DNA from: Rhizobium ruizarguesonis
GTDB lineage: Bacteria; Pseudomonadota; Alphaproteobacteria; Rhizobiales; Rhizobiaceae
DNA length: 64,000 bases
Direction of reading: 5' to 3'
Assembly (NCBI RefSeq): GCF_012349115.1
Contig: NZ_PQIG01000100.1
Location: 124,001-188,000, forward strand
Below the pieces are notes generated by a model, which did not search any database, had not been told where the DNA came from, and saw only the letters and a program-made list of their open reading frames with translations. The translations under genes were made by a program, and so were the position numbers. Below are positions 15,844 through 28,041 of the stretch, in pieces (position 1 is the stretch's first letter; each line of letters opens with the position of its first letter).

Positions 15844-17925
15844 ATGGCAAAACTGAGGATTGACGGCAACGAGATCGAAGTTCCGGATCATTTCACGCTA
15901 TTGCAGGCGTGCGAGGATGCCGGTGCCGAGGTTCCGCGCTTCTGCTTCCATGAGCGTCTGTCGGTTGCCGGCAATTGCCGCATGTGCCTTGTCGAGGTGA
16001 AGGGCGGCCCGCCGAAGCCGCAGGCTTCCTGCGCCATGAGCGTGCGCGACATCCGCGGCGGCCCGAACGGCGAACTGCCCGAGGTCTTCACCAACACCCC
16101 GATGGTCAAGAAGGCCCGCGAAGGTGTGATGGAATTCCTGCTGATCAACCATCCGCTGGATTGCCCGATCTGCGACCAGGGCGGCGAATGCGACCTGCAG
16201 GACCAGGCGATGGCCTTCGGCATCGACACCTCGCGCTATCAGGAAGACAAGCGCGCCGTCGAGGACAAGTATATCGGCCCGCTCGTCAAGACGGTGATGA
16301 ACCGCTGCATCCACTGCACGCGCTGCGTCCGCTTCACCACCGAGGTCGCCGGCATTTCCGAACTCGGCCTGATCGGCCGCGGCGAGGATGCCGAGATCAC
16401 CACCTATCTCGAACAGGCGATGACCTCCGAGCTGCAGGGCAACGTCGTCGACCTTTGCCCGGTCGGCGCGCTCACCTCGAAGCCCTTCGCCTTCACCGCG
16501 CGCCCCTGGGAGCTGAACAAGACCGAATCGATCGACGTCATGGATGCCGTCGGTTCGGCGATCCGCGTCGACACCCGCGGCCGTGAGGTCATGCGCATCC
16601 TGCCGCGCGTCAATGAGGCGATCAACGAGGAGTGGATTTCCGACAAGAGCCGCTTCATCTGGGACGGCCTGAAGACCCAGCGCCTCGACCGGCCTTACGT
16701 TCGCCGCGACGGCCGCCTGCAGCCCGCCACCTGGGCCGAAGCCTTTGGCGCCATCAAGGCCGCCGTCGGCGCCACCTCGGGCGACAAGATCGGCGCGATA
16801 TCAGGCGACCTCGCTTCCGTCGAGGAAATGTATGCGCTCTCCGAACTGGTGAAGTCGCTGGGGTCGGTCAATCTCGACTGTCGCCAGGATGGGGCGGCAC
16901 TCGATCCGTCGCTCGGCCGTGCAAGCTACCTCTTCAACCCGACCATTGCCGGCATCGACCAGGCCGACGCGCTGTTGATCATCGGCGCCAATCCGCGCTT
17001 CGAGGCCGCCATCCTCAACGCCCGCATCCGCAAGCGCTGGCGCCGCGGCAAGTTCCCGATCGGCGTGATCGGCGCACCGGGCGAACTGCGCTACAGCTAT
17101 GATTACCTCGGCGGCGGTCCCGACACGCTGAAGGATCTGGTCGACGGCACCCACGCCTTCGCCGAAGTCCTGAAGAACGCCGCCAAGCCGATGATTATCA
17201 TCGGCCAGGGCGCGCTGTCGCGCACCGACGGCGCCGGCGTTCTCGCCAGTGCTGCCAAGCTCGCCGGCTCGGTCGGCGCGGTCGCCGAAGGCTGGAACGG
17301 CTTTGCCGTTCTCCATACCGCTGCCTCGCGTGTCGGCGGCCTCGACCTCGGCTTCGTGCCGGGTGCCAAGGGCGTCAATGCCGCCGAGATGCTGACGGCG
17401 ATGGACGTGCTCTTCCTGCTCGGTGCGGACGAACTCGACTTCACCGCCAAGAAGGCCAAGCTCACCGTCTATATCGGCTCGCATGGCGATAATGGCGCGC
17501 ACCATGCCGACGTCATCCTGCCGGCCGCAGCCTATACCGAAAAGTCCGGCACCTGGGTCAACACCGAAGGCCGCGTCCAGATGGGCAACCGCGCAGGTTT
17601 TGCGCCGGGTGACGCCCGCGAGGACTGGGCAATCATCCGTGCCCTTTCCGACGTGCTCGGCAAGAAGCTTCCCTTCGATTCGCTCAGCGAATTGCGCGCC
17701 CGGCTCTATGCCGCTTTCCCGCATTTTGCCGCCATCGACGAGATCGCCGAAACCGATAGCGCCCAAATTGCCGCAGTTGCGAAAAAAGCCGGCAAGATGA
17801 ACAAATCCGGGTTTGCGTCGCCGGTGAAAGACTTCTATTTGACGAACCCGATAGCGCGTGCCTCGGCTGTCATGGCGGAGTGCTCGGCATTGGCCCGCAA
17901 CAACTTCAAAGTCGCGGCAGAGTAA
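15844..17925 (+). CDS. nuoG: NADH-quinone oxidoreductase subunit G
   Basis: 693-residue 75-kDa subunit carrying several iron-sulfur clusters. The N-terminal 2Fe-2S domain shows CFHERLSVAGNCRMC. The His-ligated cluster N5 is seen in HPLDCPICDQGGECDLQD and the N4 ligands in CIHCTRCVRF followed by VVDLCPVGAL. The rest is a degenerate molybdopterin-oxidoreductase domain without a cofactor, as usual in NuoG. It passes electrons along the peripheral arm. ACAGGACTGAGC upstream provides a weak ribosome site. Confidence 0.97.
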   Translation: MAKLRIDGNEIEVPDHFTLLQACEDAGAEVPRFCFHERLSVAGNCRMCLVEVKGGPPKPQASCAMSVRDIRGGPNGELPEVFTNTPMVKKAREGVMEFLLINHPLDCPICDQGGECDLQDQAMAFGIDTSRYQEDKRAVEDKYIGPLVKTVMNRCIHCTRCVRFTTEVAGISELGLIGRGEDAEITTYLEQAMTSELQGNVVDLCPVGALTSKPFAFTARPWELNKTESIDVMDAVGSAIRVDTRGREVMRILPRVNEAINEEWISDKSRFIWDGLKTQRLDRPYVRRDGRLQPATWAEAFGAIKAAVGATSGDKIGAISGDLASVEEMYALSELVKSLGSVNLDCRQDGAALDPSLGRASYLFNPTIAGIDQADALLIIGANPRFEAAILNARIRKRWRRGKFPIGVIGAPGELRYSYDYLGGGPDTLKDLVDGTHAFAEVLKNAAKPMIIIGQGALSRTDGAGVLASAAKLAGSVGAVAEGWNGFAVLHTAASRVGGLDLGFVPGAKGVNAAEMLTAMDVLFLLGADELDFTAKKAKLTVYIGSHGDNGAHHADVILPAAAYTEKSGTWVNTEGRVQMGNRAGFAPGDAREDWAIIRALSDVLGKKLPFDSLSELRARLYAAFPHFAAIDEIAETDSAQIAAVAKKAGKMNKSGFASPVKDFYLTNPIARASAVMAECSALARNNFKVAAE

Positions 17926-17937
17926 GGGCAGGGGACT

Positions 17938-18981
17938 ATGGATTCTTTCTTTTCGACCTATGTCTGGCCGGCGATCATCATGATCGGTCAGTCACTGCTG
18001 CTTCTCGTCTGCCTGCTCGTCTTCATCGCCTATGTGCTGCTCGCCGACCGCAAGATCTGGGCGGCCGTACAGTTGCGCCGCGGCCCGAACGTCGTCGGTC
18101 CTTTCGGCCTGTTCCAGTCCTTCGCCGACCTTTTGAAATTCGTCTTCAAGGAGCCGATCATTCCGGCCGGCGCCAACAAGGCGGTCTTCCTGCTTGCTCC
18201 GCTGGTGACGGTGCTTCTGGCGCTGTCCACCTGGGCGGTGGTACCGCTGGCCGACGGATGGGTGATCGCCAACATCAATGTCGGCATCCTCTATATTTTC
18301 GCGATTTCCTCGCTCGAAGTTTACGGCATCATTATGGGCGGCTGGGCTTCGAACTCGAAGTATCCGTTCCTCGGCGCGCTACGCTCGGCGGCACAGATGG
18401 TGTCCTATGAAGTCTCGATCGGCTTCGTCATCGTCACCGTGCTTCTCTGCGTCGGCTCGCTGAACCTGACCGATATCGTCAATGCGCAGCATACCGGCCT
18501 CGGCACCATGCTCGGCCTGCCGGCCTCGTTCCTCGACTGGCACTGGCTGTCGCTCTTCCCGATGTTCATCATCTTCTTCATTTCGGCACTTGCCGAGACG
18601 AACCGCCCGCCCTTCGACCTTCCGGAAGCTGAATCGGAACTCGTTGCCGGCTTCATGGTCGAATACGGCTCCTCGCCATACATGATGTTCATGCTCGGCG
18701 AATATGCGGCCGTCTGCCTGATGTGCGCGCTGACGACGATCCTCTTCCTCGGCGGCTGGCTGCCCCCGGTCGATATCTGGATCCTCAACTGGGTCCCCGG
18801 CATCATCTGGTTCACGCTGAAGGCTTGCTTCGTGTTCTTCATGTTCGCGATGGTCAAGGCCTTCGTTCCGCGCTACCGCTACGACCAGCTCATGCGCCTC
18901 GGCTGGAAGGTCTTCCTGCCGCTGTCACTCGCCATGGTCGTCATCGTTGCATTCGTGCTGAAACTGATGGGTTGGGCATGA
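17938..18981 (+). CDS. nuoH: NADH-quinone oxidoreductase subunit H
   Basis: 347-residue membrane subunit (ND1) with about eight transmembrane helices; it forms the membrane side of the quinone tunnel. Signatures: ADRKIWAAVQLRRGPNVVGPFG near residue 32, ISSLEVYGIIMGGWASNSKY, and ETNRPPFDLPEAESELVAGF. GCAGGGG lies before the ATG. It is 12 bases after nuoG. Confidence 0.97.
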   Translation: MDSFFSTYVWPAIIMIGQSLLLLVCLLVFIAYVLLADRKIWAAVQLRRGPNVVGPFGLFQSFADLLKFVFKEPIIPAGANKAVFLLAPLVTVLLALSTWAVVPLADGWVIANINVGILYIFAISSLEVYGIIMGGWASNSKYPFLGALRSAAQMVSYEVSIGFVIVTVLLCVGSLNLTDIVNAQHTGLGTMLGLPASFLDWHWLSLFPMFIIFFISALAETNRPPFDLPEAESELVAGFMVEYGSSPYMMFMLGEYAAVCLMCALTTILFLGGWLPPVDIWILNWVPGIIWFTLKACFVFFMFAMVKAFVPRYRYDQLMRLGWKVFLPLSLAMVVIVAFVLKLMGWA

Positions 18982-19021
18982 TCATGCCTGCTCTCGTTTT
19001 CGGCAAAATTGGAGGTTGAAG

Positions 19022-19513
19022 ATGGCAAGCTTGTCCGGCTCCATCAGCTCGCTGTTTCTCAAGGAATTCGTCGGCGCGTTCTTTCTGTCGATGCGCTATT
19101 TCTTCCGCCAGAAGGCGACGATCAACTACCCCTTCGAAAAGGGTCCGGTTTCCCCGCGTTTCCGCGGCGAGCATGCTCTGCGCCGTTATCCGAACGGCGA
19201 GGAGCGCTGCATCGCCTGCAAGCTTTGCGAGGCGATCTGTCCTGCCCAGGCGATCACCATCGAGGCGGGTCCCCGCCGCAATGACGGTACGCGCCGCACG
19301 GTGCGCTACGATATCGACATGGTGAAGTGCATCTATTGCGGCTTCTGCCAGGAAGCCTGCCCGGTCGACGCGATCGTCGAAGGCCCGAATTTCGAATTTG
19401 CGACGGAAACCCGCGAAGAGCTCTATTTCGACAAGGCGCGGCTTCTGGACAACGGAGACCGGTGGGAGCGGGAAATCGCTCGCAACATCGCGATCGACTC
19501 GCCGTATCGCTGA
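19022..19513 (+). CDS. nuoI: NADH-quinone oxidoreductase subunit I
   Basis: 163-residue subunit (TYKY) with two 4Fe-4S clusters, N6a and N6b. Both ferredoxin motifs are present: CIACKLCEAICP and CIYCGFCQEACP. The N-terminal amphipathic helix anchors it near the membrane. GGAGG at 19011-19015 sets the ATG at 19022; a TTG six bases upstream is in frame but lies within the ribosome-binding spacing. Confidence 0.97.
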   Translation: MASLSGSISSLFLKEFVGAFFLSMRYFFRQKATINYPFEKGPVSPRFRGEHALRRYPNGEERCIACKLCEAICPAQAITIEAGPRRNDGTRRTVRYDIDMVKCIYCGFCQEACPVDAIVEGPNFEFATETREELYFDKARLLDNGDRWEREIARNIAIDSPYR

Positions 19514-19657
19514 TTGAGATTTTGAAATGCCGTGGTGGAGCGCAGTTGCTCTTGTCGCGGTCAATATGCACAGGAGCTTTGCCGGTTAGCGCCTGCGAAA
19601 GCTCCATCGGGCAGGGAAACTCCCGGCTGCCCGGGGGAAGATGAAAAAGGCACCAAC
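19514..19657 (+). other. Intercistronic gap nuoI-nuoJ with two hairpins
   Basis: GGAGCTTT (19573-19580) pairs with AAAGCTCC (19598-19605), and CGGGCAG (19608-19614) pairs with CTGCCCG (19627-19633). The two stem-loops are side by side just before the nuoJ ribosome site. No T-run follows. Probably an mRNA processing or stability element. Confidence 0.5.
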
Positions 19658-20272
19658 ATGGGTCTGCAGGCTCTATTTTTCTATCTTTTCGCCTTTGTCG
19701 CGGTGGCGTCGGCGTTCATGGTCATCTGGGCGAAGAACCCGGTTCACTCGGTTCTCTTCCTGATCCTGGTGTTCTTCAATGCGGCTGGCCTCTTCCTGCT
19801 GCTCGGTGCCGAATTCCTGGCGATGATCCTGCTTGTCGTCTATGTCGGCGCCGTCGCCGTGCTCTTCCTCTTCGTGGTGATGATGCTCGATATCGACTTT
19901 ACCGAACTGAGGGCCGGCGTTCTCGAATATGCGCCGATCGGCGGGCTGATCGGGGTGATCCTCGCAGCCGAACTGATCGTCGTCATCGGCGGCAGCGTCA
20001 TCTCGCCGGAGATCGCCAAATCAGTCGCCATGCCGATCCCGGCGCTGAGCGAGCGCACCAATACCGCCGCTCTCGGCGACGTGCTCTACACCAACTACGT
20101 CTATTTCTTCCAGATCGCCGGTCTGGTGCTCCTGGTCGCCATGATCGGCGCGATCGTGCTGACATTGAGACACCGCACCAACATCAAGCGGCAGAATATT
20201 CCGAGGCAAGTTGCCCGTACGCCCGCCACCGCCGTCGAGGTGGTTTCGGTCAAGCCCGGGCAGGGCGTCTAA
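19658..20272 (+). CDS. nuoJ: NADH-quinone oxidoreductase subunit J
   Basis: 204-residue membrane subunit (ND6) with five transmembrane helices. Signatures: WAKNPVHSVLFLILVFFNAAG, LGAEFLAMILLVVYVGAVAVLFLFVVMMLDI (in two overlapping blocks). The start ATG at 19658 gives the usual MGLQALFFYLF; the longer open frame upstream covers the hairpin region and is not used. The polar C-terminal tail of about 30 residues is normal for rhizobia. Confidence 0.96.
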   Translation: MGLQALFFYLFAFVAVASAFMVIWAKNPVHSVLFLILVFFNAAGLFLLLGAEFLAMILLVVYVGAVAVLFLFVVMMLDIDFTELRAGVLEYAPIGGLIGVILAAELIVVIGGSVISPEIAKSVAMPIPALSERTNTAALGDVLYTNYVYFFQIAGLVLLVAMIGAIVLTLRHRTNIKRQNIPRQVARTPATAVEVVSVKPGQGV

Positions 20273-20295
20273 AGGCAGGTCAAGGAACAAAGAAC

Positions 20296-20604
20296 ATGGT
20301 CATCGGACTTTCCCACTACCTGACGGTCAGCGCCATCCTCTTCACGCTTGGCGTCTTCGGCATCTTCCTGAACCGGAAGAACGTCATCGTCATCCTGATG
20401 TCGATCGAACTGATCCTGCTTGCCGTCAACATCAACATGGTCGCCTTCTCCTCCTTCCTGAACGACATCGTCGGCCAGGTCTTCGCGCTGTTCATCCTGA
20501 CAGTCGCGGCTGCCGAAGCGGCGATCGGTCTTGCAATTCTCGTTGTCTTCTACCGCAACCGCGGCTCGATCGCGGTCGAAGACGTCAATATGATGAAGGG
20601 CTGA
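20296..20604 (+). CDS. nuoK: NADH-quinone oxidoreductase subunit K
   Basis: 102-residue membrane subunit (ND4L) with three transmembrane helices. The two buried glutamates of the proton path are seen in LMSIELILLAVNIN and AAAEAAIGLAI. AAGGAACAAAG precedes the ATG. It lies 7 bases before nuoL. Confidence 0.96.
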   Translation: MVIGLSHYLTVSAILFTLGVFGIFLNRKNVIVILMSIELILLAVNINMVAFSSFLNDIVGQVFALFILTVAAAEAAIGLAILVVFYRNRGSIAVEDVNMMKG

Positions 20605-20611
20605 GTGGCTC

Positions 20612-22611
<2,000 letters not shown>

Positions 22612-22612
<1 letters not shown>

Positions 22613-24123
22613 TGACCGATTGGCCTATTCTTTCAACGGTCACCTTCCTGCCGCTCGTCGGCGTGGTGCTCCTGCTATTGATGAACGGCGAGAGCGAAAC
22701 CGGCCGGAAGAACGTGCTGTGGATCTCGCTGATCACCACCGTCTTCACCTTCGTCGTTTCGCTCTTCATCTGGACCGGCTTTGACAATGCCAATCCGGGC
22801 TTCCAGATGCTCGAGAAGCATGACTGGCTCGGCACCGGCATCGGCTACCACGTCGGCGTCGACGGCATCTCGATGCTGTTCGTCATCCTGTCGACCTTCC
22901 TCATGCCCTTCTGTGTGCTGGCGAGCTGGCTCTCGATCGAGAAGCGCCTGAAGGAATACATGATCGCCTTCCTCATCCTCGAAACGATGATGATCGGCGT
23001 GTTCGTCTCGCTCGATATCGTGCTGTTCTACGTCTTCTTCGAGGCGGGCCTCATTCCGATGTTCCTGATCATCGGCGTCTGGGGCGGCAAGGACCGCGTC
23101 TATGCGAGCTACAAGTTCTTCCTCTATACGTTGCTCGGCTCGGTGCTGATGCTGCTCGCCATCATGGCGATGTACTGGCAGGCTGGCACGACCGATATCA
23201 CCGCGCTGCTCGCCTACAAGTTCCCGCCGGCGCTGCAGACCTGGTTATGGCTTGCCTTCTTCGCCTCCTTCGCGGTCAAGATGCCGATGTGGCCGGTCCA
23301 TACCTGGCTTCCCGATGCCCACGTTCAGGCGCCGACGGCAGGCTCGGTGATCCTGGCCGGCGTGCTTTTGAAGCTTGGCGGCTACGGTCTCATCCGTTTC
23401 TCGCTCGGCATGTTCCCGGTGGCGTCTGATTATTTCGCGCCGCTCGTCTTCGCCATGTCCGTCATCGCCATCATCTATACCTCTCTGGTGGCGATGATGC
23501 AGGACGATATCAAGAAGCTGATCGCCTATTCCTCCGTGGCACACATGGGCTACGTGACCATGGGTATCTTTGCCGCCAACATGCAGGGCGTTCAGGGTTC
23601 GATCTTCCAGATGCTGTCGCACGGCATCGTCTCCGGCGCGCTCTTCCTCTGCGTCGGCGTCGTCTATGACCGTACCCACACCCGCGAGATCAACGCCTAT
23701 GGCGGCCTCGTCAACAACATGCCGAAATATGCCGTGGCGATGATGGTCTTCACCATGGCCAATGTCGGGCTTCCCGGCACGTCGGGCTTCATCGGCGAAT
23801 TCCTGACGCTGATCGGTGTGTTCCGGGTCAACACCTGGGTAGCGCTCTTTGCCGCCACCGGCGTCATCCTCTCGGCCGCCTACGCGCTCTGGCTTTATCG
23901 CCGGGTGATCTTCGGCGCGCTCGAGAAGGAGAAGCTGAAGGCGCTGCTCGATCTTTCCAGACGCGAGCAGCTGATCCTTTACCCGCTGGTCGCACTGACC
24001 ATCTTCTTCGGCGTTTACCCGGCTCCGGTCTTCGACGCGACGGCCGCCTCGGTGGATCTGCTGGTCAACAACTACACGGCCGCCGTGCACGCAGCGCAGA
24101 ATGTTGCGCTGTCTATGAAATGA
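22612..24123 (+). CDS. nuoM: NADH-quinone oxidoreductase subunit M
   Basis: 503-residue antiporter-like proton-pumping subunit (ND4). Conserved blocks: FFEAGLIPMFLIIGVWGG with the key Glu, FAVKMPMWPVHTWLPDAHVQ with the key Lys, and AYSSVAHMGYVTMGIF. The start overlaps the nuoL stop by one base (TGATG). About 14 transmembrane helices. Confidence 0.97.
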
Positions 24124-24141
24124 TGACGGGACTTATTGGAC

Positions 24142-25587
24142 ATGACCGCTGAAACAATTCTCCTCAGTCTGCATCTTTCCGCGCCGGAGCTCATCCTCGC
24201 GGTCGGCGCCCTTGTCCTGTTGATGGTCGGCGTCTTCTCAGGCGAGCGGTCGGGCCTTGTCGTCACCGGCTTGGCCATCGTCCTGCTCCTGGCCTCCGGC
24301 CTGTGGCTGCTCTTCGTGCCGGCAGAAGGCCTTGCCTATGGCGGCGTCTACATGGCGGACGGCTTCTCGCGCTTCATGAAGCTGGTGGCGCTGATCGGTT
24401 CGCTGGTTGCCATATTCATGTCGATCGGCCACGCCCGCGAAAATCAGCTCGACAAGTTCGAGTTCCCGGTTCTCCTGGTGCTTGCGACCCTCGGCATCCT
24501 GCTGATGATCTCGGCCAATGACCTGATCTCGCTCTATCTGGCGCTGGAACTGCAGTCGCTGGCGCTCTACGTCGTCGCCGCGATCAACCGTGACAGCCTG
24601 AAGTCGACCGAAGCCGGCCTGAAATATTTCGTCCTCGGCGCGCTTTCCTCCGGCATGCTGCTCTATGGCATGTCGCTGGTCTACGGCTTCACCGGCCACA
24701 CCCACTTCTCCGAGATCGCCCAGGCGCTGTCCGTCGAGGGCGCGCGTTCGCTCGGCCTGATCTTCGGCCTGGTCTTCATCCTCGCCGGCATCGCCTTCAA
24801 GATCTCCGCCGTTCCCTTCCACATGTGGACGCCGGATGTTTACGAAGGCGCGCCGACGCCGGTCACCGCCTTCCTTGCCGCAGCACCCAAGGTTGCCGCC
24901 ATGGCGATGATGACCCGTATCGTCATCACCGCTTTCCAGCCGGTTCTGGCGGACTGGCAGCAGGTCGTCGTCTTCATCTCGATCGCCTCGATGCTGCTCG
25001 GCTCGTTTGCCGCGATCGGCCAGAAGAACATCAAGCGGCTGATGGCCTATTCCTCGATCGGCCACATGGGTTATGCGCTGGTCGGTCTTGCCGCCGGCAA
25101 CCAGACCGGCGTCACCGGCGTCATGCTTTACATGGTCATCTACATGGTCATGACGCTCGGCAGCTTTGCGATCATCATGTCGATGCGCCGCAAGGACGGC
25201 ACCGTCGTTGAAAATGTCGACGATCTCGCCGGCCTCTCCACGACGAACCCGTTCATGGCCGTGGTGCTGACGGCGCTGATGTTCTCGCTCGCCGGCATCC
25301 CGCCGCTTGCCGGCTTCTTCGCGAAGTACTTCGTCTTCGTTGCCGCCATCGAAGCCAAGCTCTATGCGCTTGCCATTATCGGCGTTCTCGCCTCGGTCGT
25401 CGGCGCTTACTATTATCTGCGTGTCATCAAGCTGATGTGGTTCGATGAGGCGACCGGCGAATTCGCCCGTGTCTCCGGTGCGCTGCGTCTGGTCTTCGGT
25501 CTCTCCGGTCTCTTCGTCACCGCCTATGTCCTCATCGGCGGCCCGATCGGCGGTGCGGCAGAGCTTGCCGCCGCGACGCTCTTTTGA
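24142..25587 (+). CDS. nuoN: NADH-quinone oxidoreductase subunit N
   Basis: 481-residue antiporter-like proton-pumping subunit (ND2), last of the complex I genes. Signatures: SLYLALELQSLALYVVAA, KISAVPFHMWTPDVYEGAPT and AYSSIGHMGYALVGLAAG. The ATG at 24142 is preferred to an in-frame TTG six bases upstream. Its TGA overlaps the ATG of birA (TGATG). Confidence 0.96.
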   Translation: MTAETILLSLHLSAPELILAVGALVLLMVGVFSGERSGLVVTGLAIVLLLASGLWLLFVPAEGLAYGGVYMADGFSRFMKLVALIGSLVAIFMSIGHARENQLDKFEFPVLLVLATLGILLMISANDLISLYLALELQSLALYVVAAINRDSLKSTEAGLKYFVLGALSSGMLLYGMSLVYGFTGHTHFSEIAQALSVEGARSLGLIFGLVFILAGIAFKISAVPFHMWTPDVYEGAPTPVTAFLAAAPKVAAMAMMTRIVITAFQPVLADWQQVVVFISIASMLLGSFAAIGQKNIKRLMAYSSIGHMGYALVGLAAGNQTGVTGVMLYMVIYMVMTLGSFAIIMSMRRKDGTVVENVDDLAGLSTTNPFMAVVLTALMFSLAGIPPLAGFFAKYFVFVAAIEAKLYALAIIGVLASVVGAYYYLRVIKLMWFDEATGEFARVSGALRLVFGLSGLFVTAYVLIGGPIGGAAELAAATLF

Positions 25588-26351
25588 TGGCTTCCGACGG
25601 GCGGCGCCGGATGTCGCTCGGCGATTTCAGGCACGAGGCTCTGTCGGAAACATCGTCTACTAACAGCGAATGCCTCGCCCGGGCTCGGGCGGGCGATGGT
25701 GGCAATGTCTGGGTGACCGCCGAAAAGCAGACGGGCGGCCGCGGCCGCCGCGGCAGGCTCTGGGTTTCCGAGCGCGGCAATCTCTACGCTTCTCTTCTTC
25801 TGATCGACCCGGCCCCGATGGAGCGCCTGGGCTCGCTGCCGTTGGCGATCGCCGTTGCCGTGCACCAGGCGATCCGCAGGGTGCTGCCACTGGGTGCCGA
25901 ACCGCTCGAGGTCAAATGGCCGAACGATATTCTCATCGGCCGAAAGAAGACCTGCGGCATTCTCGTCGAAGGTGAGGGACTGCCGGACGGACGTTACGCG
26001 CTGATCGTCGGCATCGGTATCAATATCTCTGTGATGCCGGACAATCCGCTCTACCCCGTCACCTGTCTGCGCCAGCAGGGAAGTGCGGCTTCGCCGGAGG
26101 AACTCTTCGCGCACCTCTTCGCCACCACGGCGGAAGTGCTTGAAATATGGGACCAGGGCCGCGGCATCGGCGAGATCACGGCGCTCTGGCGCGCGATCGC
26201 CTGCGGCATCGGCGAAAAGATTACGGTCAATTTGCCGGACCGATCGATTTCCGGACAATTCGCCGGAATTGATGATAATGGCTTGTTGATGCTCGATACC
26301 GGCACTGGCAGGATAATGCCCATTGCTGCCGGTGATGTGTTTTTTGGATAG
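25587..26351 (+). CDS. birA: Biotin-[acetyl-CoA-carboxylase] ligase
   Basis: 254-residue biotin protein ligase that attaches biotin to carboxylase carrier proteins. The adenylate-binding loop is GGRGRRGR at about residues 51-58, and KWPNDILI is the second family motif. The N-terminal helix-turn-helix of E. coli BirA is absent, so this is a ligase-only form that cannot be a DNA-binding repressor. It starts inside the nuoN stop codon, so it is at the tail of the nuo transcript; another in-frame ATG lies at 25611. Confidence 0.93.
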   Translation: MASDGRRRMSLGDFRHEALSETSSTNSECLARARAGDGGNVWVTAEKQTGGRGRRGRLWVSERGNLYASLLLIDPAPMERLGSLPLAIAVAVHQAIRRVLPLGAEPLEVKWPNDILIGRKKTCGILVEGEGLPDGRYALIVGIGINISVMPDNPLYPVTCLRQQGSAASPEELFAHLFATTAEVLEIWDQGRGIGEITALWRAIACGIGEKITVNLPDRSISGQFAGIDDNGLLMLDTGTGRIMPIAAGDVFFG

Positions 26352-26368
26352 CGGAAAAAACGAAAATT

Positions 26369-28039
26369 ATGGCGAAACAGGACGAACTGGTATTCCTGCC
26401 TCTGGGCGGCGTTGGCGAGATAGGTATGAATCTCGCTCTCTATGGCTACGGCCCGCCCGAGCATCGCCAGTGGATCATGGTCGATTGTGGCGTCACTTTT
26501 CCGGGGCCCGATCTGCCGGGTGTCGACCTCGTGCTGCCCGATATCCGCTTCCTCGCCAGCGAACGAAAGAACCTCAAGGCGATCATCATCACCCATGCGC
26601 ATGAAGACCATTATGGTGCGCTCGCCGACCTCTGGCCCGGCCTCAACGTGCCGGTCTATGCCTCTGGTTTCACAGCCGGTCTGCTCGAAGCCAAGCGCAA
26701 TTTCGAGAAGGCTAAGATCGGCGAAGTGCCGGTGACGCCGTTCAAGGCCGGCGATACGATCAATGTCGGCCCCTTCAGCATCGAAGGCGTCGCCGTCAAC
26801 CATTCGATCCCCGAGCCGATGTCGCTGATGATCCGCACGCCGGTCGGCAATGTCATCCATACCGGCGACTGGAAGATCGACCACGAGCCTTCGCTCGGGC
26901 CCCTGACCGACGAGACACGTTTCCGCCAGCTCGGCGACGAGGGCGTGCTGGCGCTGATGTGCGATTCCACCAATGCGCTGCGCGACGGTGTTTCGCCCTC
27001 CGAGAAGGATGTGTCCGAAAGCCTGCGCAAGATCATCGAGAATGCCGAGGGCAGGGTGGCGATTACCACCTTCTCGTCGAATGTCGGGCGTATCCGCACC
27101 GTTGCCGAGGCTGCCGAGGCGGCCGGCCGCGAAGTGCTGCTGCTCGGCAGTTCGCTGAAGCGCGTCGTCGACGTCGCCCAGGATATCGGCCTGATGGAAG
27201 GTGTGAAGCCTTTCATCTCCGAGGACGAATACGGCTATATCCCGCGCGATAAGGTCGTCGTCATCCTGACCGGCAGCCAGGGCGAGGCGCGGGCAGCCCT
27301 TGCCAAGCTCTCGCGCGACGAGATGCGCAATGTGGCGTTTGCGGCAGGCGATATCGTCGTCTTTTCCTCTCGCGCCATTCCCGGCAACGAGAAGGCGATC
27401 CAGGACATCAAGAACGGCCTCGTCGAGCAAGGTGTGCACATCATCACGGATACCGAGGCGCTGGTCCACGTTTCCGGCCATCCTCGCCGCAACGAGTTGC
27501 AGCGGATGTATGAGTGGACGCGACCGAAGATCGTCGTGCCGGTGCATGGCGAGGCAACGCATCTGACGGCGCACAAGGAACTTGCCGAGCAATCCGGCAT
27601 CGCACTGGTGCCGCGGGTGCGCAACGGCGATATCCTGCGGCTGGCGCCCGGTCCGGTCGAGGTGATCGGCGAGGCACCGCATGGCCGGATCTATAAGGAC
27701 GGCACGCTGATCGGCGATTTCGACGAGATGGGTATCGGCGAGCGTAAGAAGCTCTCCTATGTCGGCCATGTCGCGGTCAATGTCGTGCTCGACGCCCGCT
27801 ATGACATCGTCGGCGAACCCGACCTCATTTCGATCGGCCTGCCGACCTACGATGACGAGGGCGAGGATATGGAGGATACGCTCTTCGACGCGGCGGTCAG
27901 CGCCATCGAGAGCATTCCGCGCGCCCGCCGCAAGGATATCGACATGCTGCAGGAGGCCGTGCGCCGCGCCATCCGCTCGGCCGCGAACAACACCTGGGGC
28001 AAGAAACCTCTTGTCACCGCTTTCGTCACCAAGGTCTGA
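26369..28039 (+). CDS. rnj: Ribonuclease J
   Basis: 556-residue metallo-beta-lactamase/beta-CASP nuclease with endonuclease and 5'-3' exonuclease activity on RNA. The zinc-binding HAHEDH motif is at residues 76-81, with further ligands in HTGDWKID and in VSGHPRRNEL near the C-terminal part of the beta-CASP region. Length is typical. It acts in mRNA decay and rRNA 5' maturation in Alphaproteobacteria. RNase E (rne) is also present in this window, so the cell has both enzymes. It lies 17 bases after birA and two bases before mce. Confidence 0.95.
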   Translation: MAKQDELVFLPLGGVGEIGMNLALYGYGPPEHRQWIMVDCGVTFPGPDLPGVDLVLPDIRFLASERKNLKAIIITHAHEDHYGALADLWPGLNVPVYASGFTAGLLEAKRNFEKAKIGEVPVTPFKAGDTINVGPFSIEGVAVNHSIPEPMSLMIRTPVGNVIHTGDWKIDHEPSLGPLTDETRFRQLGDEGVLALMCDSTNALRDGVSPSEKDVSESLRKIIENAEGRVAITTFSSNVGRIRTVAEAAEAAGREVLLLGSSLKRVVDVAQDIGLMEGVKPFISEDEYGYIPRDKVVVILTGSQGEARAALAKLSRDEMRNVAFAAGDIVVFSSRAIPGNEKAIQDIKNGLVEQGVHIITDTEALVHVSGHPRRNELQRMYEWTRPKIVVPVHGEATHLTAHKELAEQSGIALVPRVRNGDILRLAPGPVEVIGEAPHGRIYKDGTLIGDFDEMGIGERKKLSYVGHVAVNVVLDARYDIVGEPDLISIGLPTYDDEGEDMEDTLFDAAVSAIESIPRARRKDIDMLQEAVRRAIRSAANNTWGKKPLVTAFVTKV

Positions 28040-28041
28040 CC

